Of a stretch of 64,000 nucleotides of DNA, positions 25,244 through 36,069 are shown piece after piece. The notes below the pieces were generated by a model. That model did no database searches. It was not told the DNA's origin and saw only the letters and a list, made by a program, of their open reading frames with translations. Numbering within the stretch: the first letter of the stretch is position 1; every line of letters starts with the position of its first letter. The position numbers were made by a program, and so were the translations under genes. Source of the DNA: Pholis gunnellus. Its lineage: Eukaryota > Chordata > Actinopteri > Perciformes > Pholidae. Where the stretch lies: assembly GCA_910591455.2 (NCBI GenBank), contig OU342809.1, forward strand, positions 2,526,993 to 2,590,992, given 5' to 3'.

Positions 25244-28200
25244 ACATTCGCCTTTGAGATTATGTGCTTTATTACAATATTTCTGTTGTATCTTTAAATC
25301 AGAACACAAACACACGGGTCAACGACAAATACGTCTTTTCAAATTGGATGTATTGCACATTTGTGAGTGTGGAACAATGTGTTTAAACTCACAAAAAAAG
25401 TCTCATTTATTCAATAACTTTTCAAAGTGGTTAAACATATTTTTGACAGTATTTTTTAACTTCAACAAAAAAAGTTTTGTTGAAAGTCAGGTGGCACCAC
25501 CACATATTTGTAAAAATATATATATTTTCCTACTATTCATTATCACTAAAGTCTTTGACAAGTATCCCTTAGAGTGTCAAGAGTGCCGAACACATACTTA
25601 TTTTGTAAATGTAAATTAATGGGATTAAGAGACTTGGGGTGTACCCTCAGACTCATGACTATTTGACAGGAAACGATGCAGCATGTGATCAGTGAGGCTG
25701 TTTGTAATCTGATATCAGCCTCACTGTTTCCTGTTCACTCTCCTGCAGACTGTCAGAGCAGTGTTACATTACTGCTAATGCTGACTCAACAGTTCCTGCT
25801 GATGCTGCTTCTCATTAAAACACCTCAACAAAACAATCACAATGGGGGCTTTTATTGTGAAGCACTCACAGGAAACATAGTATTCATCACTGGGCACGTC
25901 CCAAGTCTCTTAATTGCGTCCCCGTTTCCCTCACTTGAGTCCTTTCCTTGAGTCTTAGTCCCTCCCACCAGGGATGCATGGAGAGACGCAAGGAAACCAT
26001 GCGAGGAGAGACGAAATGAGATACTTTTGATAGGTGTGTGTCTGTACACATCATCACTGTACTTAATAATAGTAACTAATAACTAATAAATACACGCAGT
26101 TATCATAACTGTAGAGGTGTTTTCTCTCTGTAGTCTGTTACCTCTTGCAACAACTGCATATATTTATATATATAAATACATATATTTGTGTGTGTGAGTA
26201 TATATATATATATTATATATATATACATATACATATACATAATTTAAAAAATGATGGCAATAAAGTGACACTTAATATAATTGAATACATTTTAAATTCA
26301 CAAAATGTAAACAAAAATAATAAGTATATCCAAATCAATTTCAAGCAAAACTGATTTATATTTACTAAGGATCTGAGCAAAAGTAATTTTTATTTACTCA
26401 ATATCTGTGTGAACTTGATTTGTATTTACTAATCCTCTGAGGGAAATTGATTTATATTTACTGATTATTTGAGTGAAATTGATATAAGCTGACAAAATAT
26501 CTGGATAAACGACCAGTCACGCTGCCAATATTCTCAAATACACAGTTAAAGATTCTCAGAGGTGAATTTAATGATGAACTATACGAAACTTATAGAAAAC
26601 TTACATTTCTGTTCTGGTCTGTGTCTCTGCTGCGTTGGTGCTCAGCCCTCTGGTATCTTCGGACCGGGTCGCCTACCTTTGGACTATACTGGAACAAAAA
26701 AATAAGCTCACTCTCCTTCCGCCTTAGCTAGGCTAACATTAGCATATAGCAGACACCTGTAACTTCCCACAAGGCATTGTGGGTAGATGCGCCCAGCGAG
26801 TCATGATAGTCTTTCCCATCAAAAACGTGTCACAGAAACAAGACAGCAGCCATTTTGTTCATGTTGTTGTCAGTGGATTCATGTGAGACTTTGTTGTGAG
26901 TAACAGACAGATTACATCCTACAGAGCACATAGAAGTAAGACAACCAGCCTGAGAGAGGTTTAGTGTAGAACCTGTGCTATGGACGGGAAGCTAGCGGCC
27001 CGGCCCATCCACAGTGACCTCTGTGACCCACGTATGCATCCTGTCCCCTCCATTTACTGCCTGATAATAATCAATATAATATGTTGTTATTATAAGTTAG
27101 CAGCATCGTGTTTCACACCGAAGTATACTCAAGCAGCACAATGCTTGTTGTGATTGTATGGTGTGTGTGTTGGAAACGTTTGGATGTGAGCTGCTGTCTT
27201 CTTAATTTTGGACTCCTTTTTTAGCCCCTCCCCTCAGGATGCTCTGCCTTCTGAGGGAAGGGGCTGAATAAGAATTAAAATATAATTACCAAATTAAAAA
27301 TATGATCACAATTCTATCTTGTTTTTGTCGTATTGTCACAACAAATATTACCCTTTAATCTACTCTTCTGTGATTGGCTGAAAAAAAAGGAAACGTCTAA
27401 CAAACAGTCTTAAACAAACGCAGGTTCAACTGTCTGAATATAAATGTAACAACATCCAAATAAGTCTTAGATGAAAATTGCAAATACATTTATAAACAAC
27501 TATTTGTGTATTTTTTTACATTTACTTAAAAGTACAAATATGTGTCTATTTCTCCAGAACTCCAGGCTGAAGGAAATCACACATCAACAGGTAAAAAGAG
27601 AAAGAAAAGAGAAATAAAGAACCAGTGAAGCAGAATCAGCAGTCAAGTTTTAGTTTTATATTTTATTAATTTAATTTATTTATTTACTGACGACACTCTT
27701 GTTTCTGTTCAGAAGCTGTCAGGTTGGTGGGAGGAGACAGTCGCTGTGCAGGAACACTGGAGGTGAAACATGAAGGAGACTGGAGACCAGTAGATGACTT
27801 TCACTGGAGCCTGAAGAAAGCAGCTGTTTTCTGTAGAGAGCTGGACTGTGGCTCTGCTGTTTCTATCAGAGAGAGAGAGGAGTCCTCACAGAGATCTGTG
27901 CGGTGGATCAACTCTCTCTGTCTTCAGCCTGGATCTGCTCTGAGAGATTGTTTAACATCAGGTTCCTCTTCCATCATCACGGATCTCACCTGCTCAGGTA
28001 AGTCCATCAGCTTCACAGCTTTCTTATTCACTGGTTTCCACCAGCAGGTTCTTTGGTTTCCACCATAACAGGCACCAATGACTTACTAGACACAACTTTG
28101 AGCAGCTCAGCTCAGCCGGGGGCTCATCAGTATCTCCACACCGTCCTTCATCTTGAACACTCCTTAAGGAGAGAGTCCAGCCCCATGTCTTTTAGATTTT

Positions 28201-31200
28201 AGGGATTCTTTTATGAACAGATTGATATGCTGGGTCACAGATCTTCTGAGAAAAACAAGACAGAATGTTATTTAGTGTCTGGTGTCTTTTCTCTCTCTCT
28301 CTTTCATCTTCTATCATCTCTCCAGACTCTGTCAGGCTGGTGGATGGGACTAGTCTGTGCTCAGGCAGACTGGAGGTGAAGTCTAACCAGTCTAACCAGT
28401 CTAACCAGTGGTGGTCCTCAGTGTGTGAAGATGACTTTGACCAGCAGGATGCAGAGGTGGTCTGTAGGGAGCTTGGCTGTGGGGCTCCTTCAGTCCTCCA
28501 GGGGGCGCTCTATGGAGAAGTGGAGGCGCCAATGTGGACCAAAGAGTTCCAGTGTGGAGGCCATGAGTCTGCTCTCCTGGACTGTAGAAGCTCAGGCTCA
28601 GATAGAAACACCTGCTCACCTGGCAAAGCTGTTGGACTCACCTGCTCAGGTAGAAGAGGAGCTGCAGCTTTGATCTGGTTCATTTCTGTTCTACTGAAAC
28701 TCACTTTGTTCTTTTACTGACGACTCTCTTGTTTCTCTTCAGAACCTGTCAGGTTGGTGGGAGGAGACAGTCGCTGTGTAGGAACACTGGAGCTGAAACG
28801 GGGAGACTGGAGACCAGTAGATGGCTCTGACTGGACCCTGAAGACAGCAGCTGTTTTCTGTAGAGAGCTGGACTGTGGCTCTGCTGTTTCTATCAGAGAG
28901 AGAGAGGAGTCCTCAGAGAGATCTGTGTGGAGGATCAACTCTGACTGTGGTCAGTCTGGATCTGCTCTGAGAGATTGTTTAACATCAGGTTCCTCTTCCT
29001 TCATCGTGGATCTCACCTGCTCAGGTAAGCCCATCAGTGACATCATCTGTGACATCATCTATGACAGTAATGTATGCAGGTGGACACACACATGCACCAG
29101 CTAGAATGGCAGCAGACTTGTCTGATGAGCGGCTGCCTCAGTAAATCAGGTGGTGAATGCACCAAGATATCTTTATATATGAAACCTCCATGTCTGCTGC
29201 TTCAGGAGTCCTCTGGGCCAAAGAGCAACCAGCCTGAAAGGACTCCTCCATCAGCTTCACAGCTTTCTTATTCACTGGTTTCCACCAGCAGCTTCTTTGG
29301 ATTCCACCATAACAGGAACCAATGACCTGCTGGACACAACTTAGAGCAGCTCAGCTCAGCTGAGGACTTGTCAGTATCTCCACACCGTCCTTCATCCTGA
29401 ACACTCCTTAAGGAGAGAGTCCAGCCCCATGTCTTTTAGATTTTAGGGATTATTTTATGAACAGATTGATATGCTGGGTCACAGATCTTCTGAGAAAAAT
29501 AAGACAGAATGTTATTTAGTGTCTGGTGTCTTTTCTCTCTCTCTCTTTCATCTTCTGTCATCTCTCCAGACTCTGTCAGGCTGGTGGATGGGACTAGTCT
29601 GTGCTCAGGCAGACTGGAGGTGAAGTCTAACCAGTCTAACCAGTCTAACCAGTGGTGGTCCTCAGTGTGTGAAGATGACTTTGACCAGCAGGATGCAGAG
29701 GTGGTCTGTAGGGAGCTTGACTGTGGGGCTCCTTCAGTCCTCCAGGGGGCGCTCTATGGAGAAGTGGAGGCGCCAATGTGGACCAAAGAGTTCCAGTGTG
29801 GAGGCCATGAGTCTGCTCTCCTGGACTGTAGAAGCTCAGGCTCAGATAGAAACACCTGCTCACCTGGCAAAGCTGTTGGACTCACCTGCTCAGGTAGAAG
29901 AGGAGCTGCAGCTTTGATCTGGTTCATTTCTGTTCTACTGAAACTCACTTTGTTCTTTTACTGACGACTCTCTTGTTTCTCTTCAGAACCTGTCAGGTTG
30001 GTGGGAGGAGACAGTCGCTGTGTAGGAACACTGGAGCTGAAACGGGGAGACTGGAGACCAGTATATGGCTCTTACTATGACTGGACCCTGAAGACAGCAG
30101 CTGTTTTCTGTAGAGAGCTGGACTGTGGCTCTGCTGTTTCTATCAGAGAGAGACAGGAGTCCTCAGAGAGATCTGTGTGGAGGATCAACTCTGACTGTGG
30201 TCAGTCTGGATCTGCTCTGAGAGATTGTTTAACATCAGATTCCTCTTCCTCCATCGTGGATCTCACCTGCTCAGGTAAGCCCATCAGTGACATCATCTAT
30301 GACATCATCTATGACAGTAATGTATGCAGGTGGACACACACATGCACCAGCTAGAATGGCAGCAGACTTGTCTGATGAGCGGCTGCCTCAGTAAATCAGG
30401 TGGTGAATGCACCAAGATATCTTTATATATGAAACCTCCATGTCTGCTGCTTCAGGTGTCCTCTGAGCCAAAGAGCAACCAGCCTGAAAGGACTCCTCCT
30501 TCAGCTTCACAGCTTTCTTATTCACTGGTTTCCACCAGCAGCTTCTTTGGTTTCCACCATAACTGGAACCAATGACCTGCTGGACACAACTTAGAGCAGC
30601 TCAGCTCAGCCGAGGACTCGTCAGTATCTCCACACCGTCCTTCATCCTGGACACTCCTTAAGGAGAGAGTCCAGCCCCATCTCTTTTAGATTTTAGGGAT
30701 TCTTTTATGAACAGATTGATATGCTGGGTCACAGATCTTCTGAGAAAAATAAGACAGAATGTTATTTAGTGTCTGGTGTCTTTTCTCTCTCTCTCTTTCA
30801 TCTTCTATCATCTCTCCAGACTCTGTCAGGCTGGTGAATGGGACGAGTCTGTGCTCAGGCAGACTGGAGGTGAAGTCTAACCAGACAAACCAGACTAACC
30901 AGTGGTGGTCCTCAGTGTGTGAAGATGCCTTTGACCAGCAGGATGCAGAGGTGGTCTGTAGGGAGCTTCGCTGTGGGGCTCCTTCAGTCCTCCAGGGGGC
31001 GCTCTATGGAGAAGTGGAGGCTCCAATGTGGACCAAAGAGTTCCAGTGTGGAGGCAATGAGTCTGCTCTCCTGGACTGTAGAAGCTCAGGCTCAGATAGA
31101 AGCACCTGCTCACCTGGCAAAGCTGTTGGACTCACCTGCTCAGGTAGAAGAGGAGCTGCAGCTTTGATCTGGTTCATTTCTGTTCTACTGAAACTCACTT

Positions 31201-34200
31201 TGTTCTTTTACTGACGACTCTGTTGTTTCTGTTCAGAATCTGTCAGGTTGGTGGGAGGAGACAGTCGCTGTGCAGGAACACTGGAGCTGAAACATGAAGG
31301 AGACTGGAGACCAGTATATGGCTATGACTCTGACGATGACTATGACATTGACTATGACTGGAGCCTGAAGGAAGCAGCTGTCTTCTGTAGAGAGCTGGAC
31401 TGTGGCTCTGCTGTTTCTATCAGAGAGAGACAGGAGTACTCAGAGAGATCTGTGTGGAGGATCAGCTCTCTCTGTCTTCAGTCTGGATCTGCTCTGAGAG
31501 AGTGTTTAACATCAGGTTCCTCTTCCACCATCACGGATCTCACCTGCTTAGGTAAGTCCATCAGTGACATCATCTATGTGCCAATCTAATTCCTATGTTC
31601 TGGTCCAGTCCCTCCCTCACTACATCCTGGGAATCTGTCCATAAAACACTCTCTGAGGTGCTCTATCCCTTCATGAGCCTGTCTCTTCCTTATTCGGTGT
31701 ACCATTAGATTCCCCATCGTCTGCTTTCATACGTGACTGTTTTGCATGTTTAACTCTACTGGCTCAGCACCTGGTGTTGCTGAAGTGGAGACATGTTTCT
31801 TCATCAAGTTCAAGGCACATCTTCTGAGGTGTGGATACTTGTGTTCCATCAGTACGTCCCATAACTCTTCATTCATGCCAGGTGTTTCCCTTGATTTGAT
31901 CTCAATGTAAATGTGCAGTGAGAGAATCTCTTTCTCAGCAGCAAAGCTGTCCAGGTGGAACACTGATGCTATTTAGCTCTCAGTAAAGCTCTTCTGATGT
32001 TCTCATGCTCCTCATCGATGTCAAGCTGCCCAATGTCTTTGTCCTGATGTTTCACTTCTGTCTGCATGTGAGGAAAGTTCACAGCGTTAAAGCCTACTTG
32101 ACAGCAGTTGTGTCTTTTAAATGTGTTTCCTTCACTGATCCTGTTGATGACATGTTCACCATAATCCTGCAGCTCTGAATCAGCTTCGTTGAACAAGAAA
32201 GAGAGATCTGTCATAAACACTGAATCCAGAAGCCACTGGTAGTCCTCTAGCTGTGCATCTTCTTCATGTAATGAAAGATTCAGAAAGTCTAACTGAATGT
32301 CAACAATGTTCCTCTGCTCAGCCATCTTACATCAGTGTGCAGCAGTAGGTCTCTGTGTTCAGAGCCCTTCTCCTCCAAGTGAGTCCAGAATACCGTTCTC
32401 TGTAGAGTCCTGGTCCCAACACAACTCACAATCTTCAAGGCAACATCCCTCCCTTCTTTCATGTTGAACGTCTTCCACCACAACGCTGCTGGTGAATTCT
32501 ACATGATAATGAAGGAACATGTCTCTGTGTTAGCACAACATGATGAACCCAGTAGCACTGATCCGTCTCTGAGCTTCTGTGCACCGTTTTGTAATGCAGC
32601 TCCAAAGTGCTCTACTTTGGTAAGACCACGCTCACAATGCAGACAAGACAGACGCTGTTTGAATTTCAGTAAACATGAAAATAATTCTCCTCCCAGTCTG
32701 ACTAAATATATTAAGTTCATGATCTTTTGATAATTGTGTTTTGAGCTAACTTGGCTAGCTGGTTACTGATTATTATTATTCATTTACATATTAATGACTT
32801 ATTGTATTATTTAATTGAATCTCTGAATGATTGTTTCAAAACATCTTCTTATTTAGTGTCTGGTGTCTTTTCTCTCTCTCTCTTTCATCTTCTATCATCT
32901 CTCCAGACTCTGTCAGGCTGGTGGATGGGACGAGTCTGTGCTCAGGCAGACTGGAGGTGAAGTCTAACCAGTCTAACCAGTCTAACCAGTGGTGGTCCTC
33001 AGTGTGTGAAGATGACTTTGACCAGCAGGATGCAGAGGTGGTCTGTAGGGAGCTTGGCTGTGGGGCTCCTTCAGTCCTCCAGGGGGCGCTCTATGGAGAA
33101 GTGGAGGCTCCAATGTGGACCAAAGAGTTCCAGTGTGGAGGCAATGAGTCTGTTCTCCTGGACTGTAGAAGCTCAGGCTCAGATAGAAACACCTGCTCAC
33201 CTGGCAAAGCTGTTGGACTCACCTGCTCAGGTAGAAGAGGAGCTGCAGCTTTGATCTGGTTCATTTCTGTTCTACTGAAACTCACTTTGTTCTTTTACTG
33301 ACGACTCTGTTGTTTCTGTTCAGAACCTGTCAGGTTGGTGGGAGGAGACAGTCGCTGTGCAGGAACACTGGAGCTGAAACATGAAGGAGACTGGAGACCA
33401 GTATATGACGATGACTATGACTTTGTCTATGACTATGACTGGAGCCTGAAGGAAGCAGCTGTCTTCTGTAGAGAGCTGGACTGTGGCTCTGCTGTTTCTA
33501 TCAGAAAGAGAGAGGAGTCTTCAGAGAGATCTGTGTGGTTGATCAAATCTGACTGTGTTCACTCTGGATCTGCTCTTAGAGATTGTTTAAAATCATATTC
33601 CTCTTCCTCCGTCGCGGATCTCATCTGCTCAGGTAAGCCCATCAGTGACATCATTTCTGACAACAGCAATGTTTCCATGTTCCTTCCTCTGTCACAGTGA
33701 CAGTCAGTGGGTTTGCATTGGACTGAACCGTAAAGTTATCCAGGACAACGATATCCTGAAGTGTTGAGAGGAGGGCTTGTTTCTGGAAGCTTCAAACCTC
33801 CATAGACTGCTGAGCTCCACATGGCAGGACACACCTGTCTGTCTGTCTGTCTGTCTGTCAGACATCACGTCCTTATTCAGGGTCCATCTTGTTCAACGGA
33901 GGGTAAACCTGAACTGTCATCATCTCTCTGTGTTTACAGAGCTGCTGCTTCAGCCAATCATCACTGTGTCCTCCTCAATGTACGGGGTCTCCGAGGCCCA
34001 GCAGCAGGGGGCTCCGGTGCTCAGGCGCTCCACCTTCACCATCTGCTGCTCCATCCAGCCACAGTACCCAGGAGGCTCCTTCCAGCTCACCTTCACCTCC
34101 TCCAACTCAGCACACAACTACACCCAGCCAGCTGTCAATCACTCTGCCCACTTCCTGTTTCCTGCTGCAGAGCCCGCCCACCAAGGCAGCTACAGCTGTG

Positions 34201-35070
34201 TTTATCACCTCTATGTTTTTAATCATACCTTCTCCTCTGAGAGCCGTCTGCTCTCCATCACTGTCTTAGGTAAGCTGACTGTTTACATGCAGGTTTGAAG
34301 ATGATTGGTCCAAACTGACTGAAGATGATCAGCTGACCACAGAGTCCATGCATGTTGTTGTTTCTAGAATGACACTGTGACTCCTGTCATAGTGTTACAC
34401 ATGTCATATAGTAACCAAACCTACAGTCTGTAACAATATGCTGTAGGACAGAGCAGGTTTAGATACCAGGATAACTCTGGTTCTCTGAGAACTGAAGCAC
34501 CTTCTCACGTGACCAATCACAAAGCTGCACTGCCACCACATCAGTCATAACACCCCTTAGCCCCCAACACGCCATCTTCAAGTGTAGTTCCTCCACCAAT
34601 CAGAAGCAAGAAGGGCGGTGTGCTCCGATCCCTCACTCAGAGAGCCAGGGTTATCCTGGAAACCAAACGTTGAGACAGTCGTTAACGTGTTAATGTGTGT
34701 CAGTGATTGTAGATTTCAGGGTCAGTGGGAGCTGTTGGACTCATGATGTCGTTTGATGATGACTGTCCATGTGTTTGTTCAGATCCAAGACCTCTGATCA
34801 TCAAAGCGGTCGTCCTGCCGCTGGCGCTGCTGTTGGTGAACGTTGCCCTTTACTTCTACTGTAAGGTACGGACACACTTAGACCAGCGACTGAAATGAAG
34901 CTCTCGCTCTGTGTTTAGTGAACTGAAGACAGGACTGTGCTGTCATGTCTCTGCAGGCCAACAGGGGGCGGATGCCGTGCAGACAGAAGAACACTGAGCT
35001 GCATCAGTATAACCTGGGTGTTCCTGCAGCTGAAGAAGAAGAAGAAGAAGGAGCTCAGGTAGCAGAGTAG
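25065..35070 (+). CDS. Transmembrane receptor with nine SRCR domains and one Ig-like domain
   Basis: Fourteen exons join in frame: 25065-25107, 27558-27590, 27713-27997, 28326-28649, 28743-29024, 29570-29893, 29987-30274, 30820-31143, 31237-31551, 32907-33230, 33324-33632, 33940-34269, 34783-34865, 34957-35070, giving 1125 residues. Order: signal peptide MDHLLMLLLFLWSS, nine SRCR domains each in one symmetric phase-1 exon (the group B pattern), one Ig-like domain ending GSYSCVYHLYV, TM helix AVVLPLALLLVNVALYFYC, and a 38-residue tail with a Glu run. SRCR domains 2, 4, 6 and 8 have eight cysteines; 1, 3, 5, 7 and 9 have six. Family role (CD163, WC1, DMBT1, CD5/CD6): binding of microbes, endogenous ligands or cell-surface partners. 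The gene is probably a fish-specific immune receptor; I recognise no one-to-one mammalian orthologue. AATAAA near 35170 may end the mRNA. Confidence 0.92.
26351..26510. repeat. 32-bp degenerate minisatellite in SRCR intron 1
   Basis: Five units, each opening 'ttgatttatatttact' and closing 'tctgagcaaaa'-like, with about 20-30% divergence. AT-rich (TATA)n sequence lies just before it at 26155-26245. Confidence 0.7.
27713..27997 (+). other. SRCR domain 1 (type A, six Cys)
   Basis: This exon encodes 95 residues: RLVGGDSRCAG, WRPVDDFHWSLKKAAVFC, RELDCGS, NSLC, RDC, DLTC. Cys2 and Cys7 of the group B pattern are absent. The loop after WRPV is short (DDFH). Confidence 0.9.
28326..29024 (+). other. 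SRCR module 1: domains 2 (type B) and 3 (type A)
   Basis: Domain 2 (28326-28649) has all eight cysteines and an NQSNQSNQWWSSVC stretch with two N-X-S sequons. Domain 3 (28743-29024) lacks Cys2 and Cys7 and has the short loop WRPVDGSDW. The separating intron is only 93 bp. Confidence 0.9.
29570..30274 (+). other. SRCR module 2: domains 4 (type B) and 5 (type A)
   Basis: A near copy of module 1, shifted by 1244 bp and including introns. Domain 4 differs from domain 2 by one residue (RELDC for RELGC). Domain 5 has WRPVYGSYYDW, two residues longer than domain 3. Confidence 0.9.
30820..31551 (+). other. SRCR module 3: domains 6 (type B) and 7 (type A)
   Basis: Domain 6 carries NQTNQTNQ in place of NQSNQSNQ. 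Domain 7 has the longest acidic loop, WRPVYGYDSDDDYDIDYDW, encoded by tandem GAY/TAY codons. Confidence 0.9.
31579..32850 (-). pseudogene. Broken hAT-type (ZBED/SCAND3-like) transposase remnant
   Basis: Three minus-strand open segments in different frames (32483-32289, 32325-31969, 31963-31727) keep the order of a hAT transposase: HRDLLLHTDVRWLSRG, then DYQWLLDSVFMTDLSFLFNE, then EELWDVLMEHKYPHLRRCAL. Stops and frame changes separate them, the N-terminal part is missing, and the terminal dimerisation motif has decayed (STSAT where GSTY is usual). It lies in the intron between SRCR domains 7 and 8, opposite to the gene. That intron is 1355 bp against 545 bp in the sister modules. Confidence 0.8.
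32907..33632 (+). other. SRCR module 4: domains 8 (type B) and 9 (type A)
   Basis: Domain 8 is again close to domain 2, with NESV for HESA. Domain 9 has the expanded loop WRPVYDDDYDFVYDYDW and the most diverged C-terminal half (LKSYSSSSVADLIC). Confidence 0.9.
33836..33860. repeat. (CTGT)n microsatellite
   Basis: About six tetranucleotide units in the intron before the Ig-like exon. Confidence 0.85.
33940..34269 (+). other. Ig-like domain exon of the SRCR receptor
   Basis: 110 residues in one phase 1-1 exon. The block TFTICCSIQPQYPGGSFQLT holds the B-strand cysteine and the block QGSYSCVYHL the F-strand cysteine (Y-x-C). Several N-X-S/T sequons (NYTQ, NHSA, NHTF) suggest an extracellular, glycosylated domain next to the membrane. 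Confidence 0.85.
34466..34659. mobile_element. MITE-like element with ~20-bp terminal inverted repeats
   Basis: 34466-34485 (ccaggataactctggttctc) is the inverse of 34640-34659 with two mismatches. The 194-bp element has no coding capacity and lies in the intron before the TM exon. Confidence 0.7.
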
Positions 35071-35149
35071 CTCCTCCAAGGAGCTCATCTCACATCCAGA
35101 TGGTTTCTACCACACAACCACCATCAGCTCCCTTTGATACGCATGTTTA

Positions 35150-35225
35150 TGGAAGCCCATTCCCGCCAGCAAAATAAAATAAAAAATCCACCTGAAAAAA
35201 ATAAAATAAAATAAAATCCACCCAA
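35150..35225. repeat. A-rich (aaaat)n tract
   Basis: Runs of 'aaaataaaataaaat' just after the SRCR stop codon; the first AATAAA may serve as its poly(A) signal. Confidence 0.6.
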
Positions 35226-35269
35226 AAATGTTTTTATATATATCCAACCAGAAAAAAAAGAAATTATGA

Positions 35270-35640
35270 TTTCATTTTTTTTTCGCATGTCGTATTTGTT
35301 CCGGAAAAAAGGAAAAAAAAAAAGTAAAAAAGGTTATGATGGGTTGTTGTTTTTTGCCGGAAAAAATATGACATGCAATTCTACACAAGGTAACTATTAC
35401 GGGTGACTTTTGTAAATGTTAGATGTTATATATCATTATGAGTATTAATATGTAGAATTGCATGTCGTTTTCATGGAAAGACTGGCGAGGGGATGAAGGG
35501 ACCTGTGAGGAGATCGTCACTGAAGCGCATGCGCACTTCTAATCTATTTTGCTAGCAAAAAAAAAACCCATCATAATCTTTTTTTAATTTATTTATTACT
35601 TTTTTCCGGCTACAAAAAAAAAATATGATCTCACATTATT
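35270..35640. mobile_element. Fold-back element (imperfect palindrome)
   Basis: 'gacatgcaattctac' (about 35370) is inverted at 'gtagaattgcatgtc' (about 35452). Further out, 'ttatgatgggtt' (35333) is inverted at 'acccatcataa' (35564). Near the ends, 'ttccgg' faces 'ccggc'. The arms are about 130 bp around a centre at 35410. Confidence 0.7.
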
Positions 35641-36060
35641 ATAGCCTGTCTGTCTTACTCTCATCAATGTGTTGGTCTCTCCACACGTTCTGACTTCCTG
35701 TCGGTGGCTCTCAGCTCCAAGCCCATTGGTTCCTGCTGAAGACGTGAATCTTTAAAAACACCTCACAGATATAAAGTTTCATTTAAAAGTAGACTTGAGA
35801 GCAGGTTTACCAGAGTCCAAGCAGAAACCAAAGACTATCAGGAACAAAGTTAATGTGAGATATTAGAATAAACATGAAACATTGACTTATATCTTCTACA
35901 TTCTGTACAACGATTCTCAATGTTGACAATCTGTTGGTGTTTGTCCTTTAAAACATATAATGAACTTCATGACTTATTGTAGTGAGCAACATTTTGTCAG
36001 CAGGACAACATTTAGCTAAAAGATAATCATAATAATACAAATAGGAACAACGTCCCGCTG
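35641..36060. other. Intergenic, nothing recognised
   Basis: No open frame, repeat or motif that I can support. Confidence 0.5.
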
Positions 36061-36069
36061 TGATCAGCC

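Noticed and set aside
28401..33285. Repeated minus-strand 64- and 72-codon frames in each SRCR module
   Set aside because: They recur only because the exons are duplicated; no splice or start context, and the sense strand codes SRCR domains.
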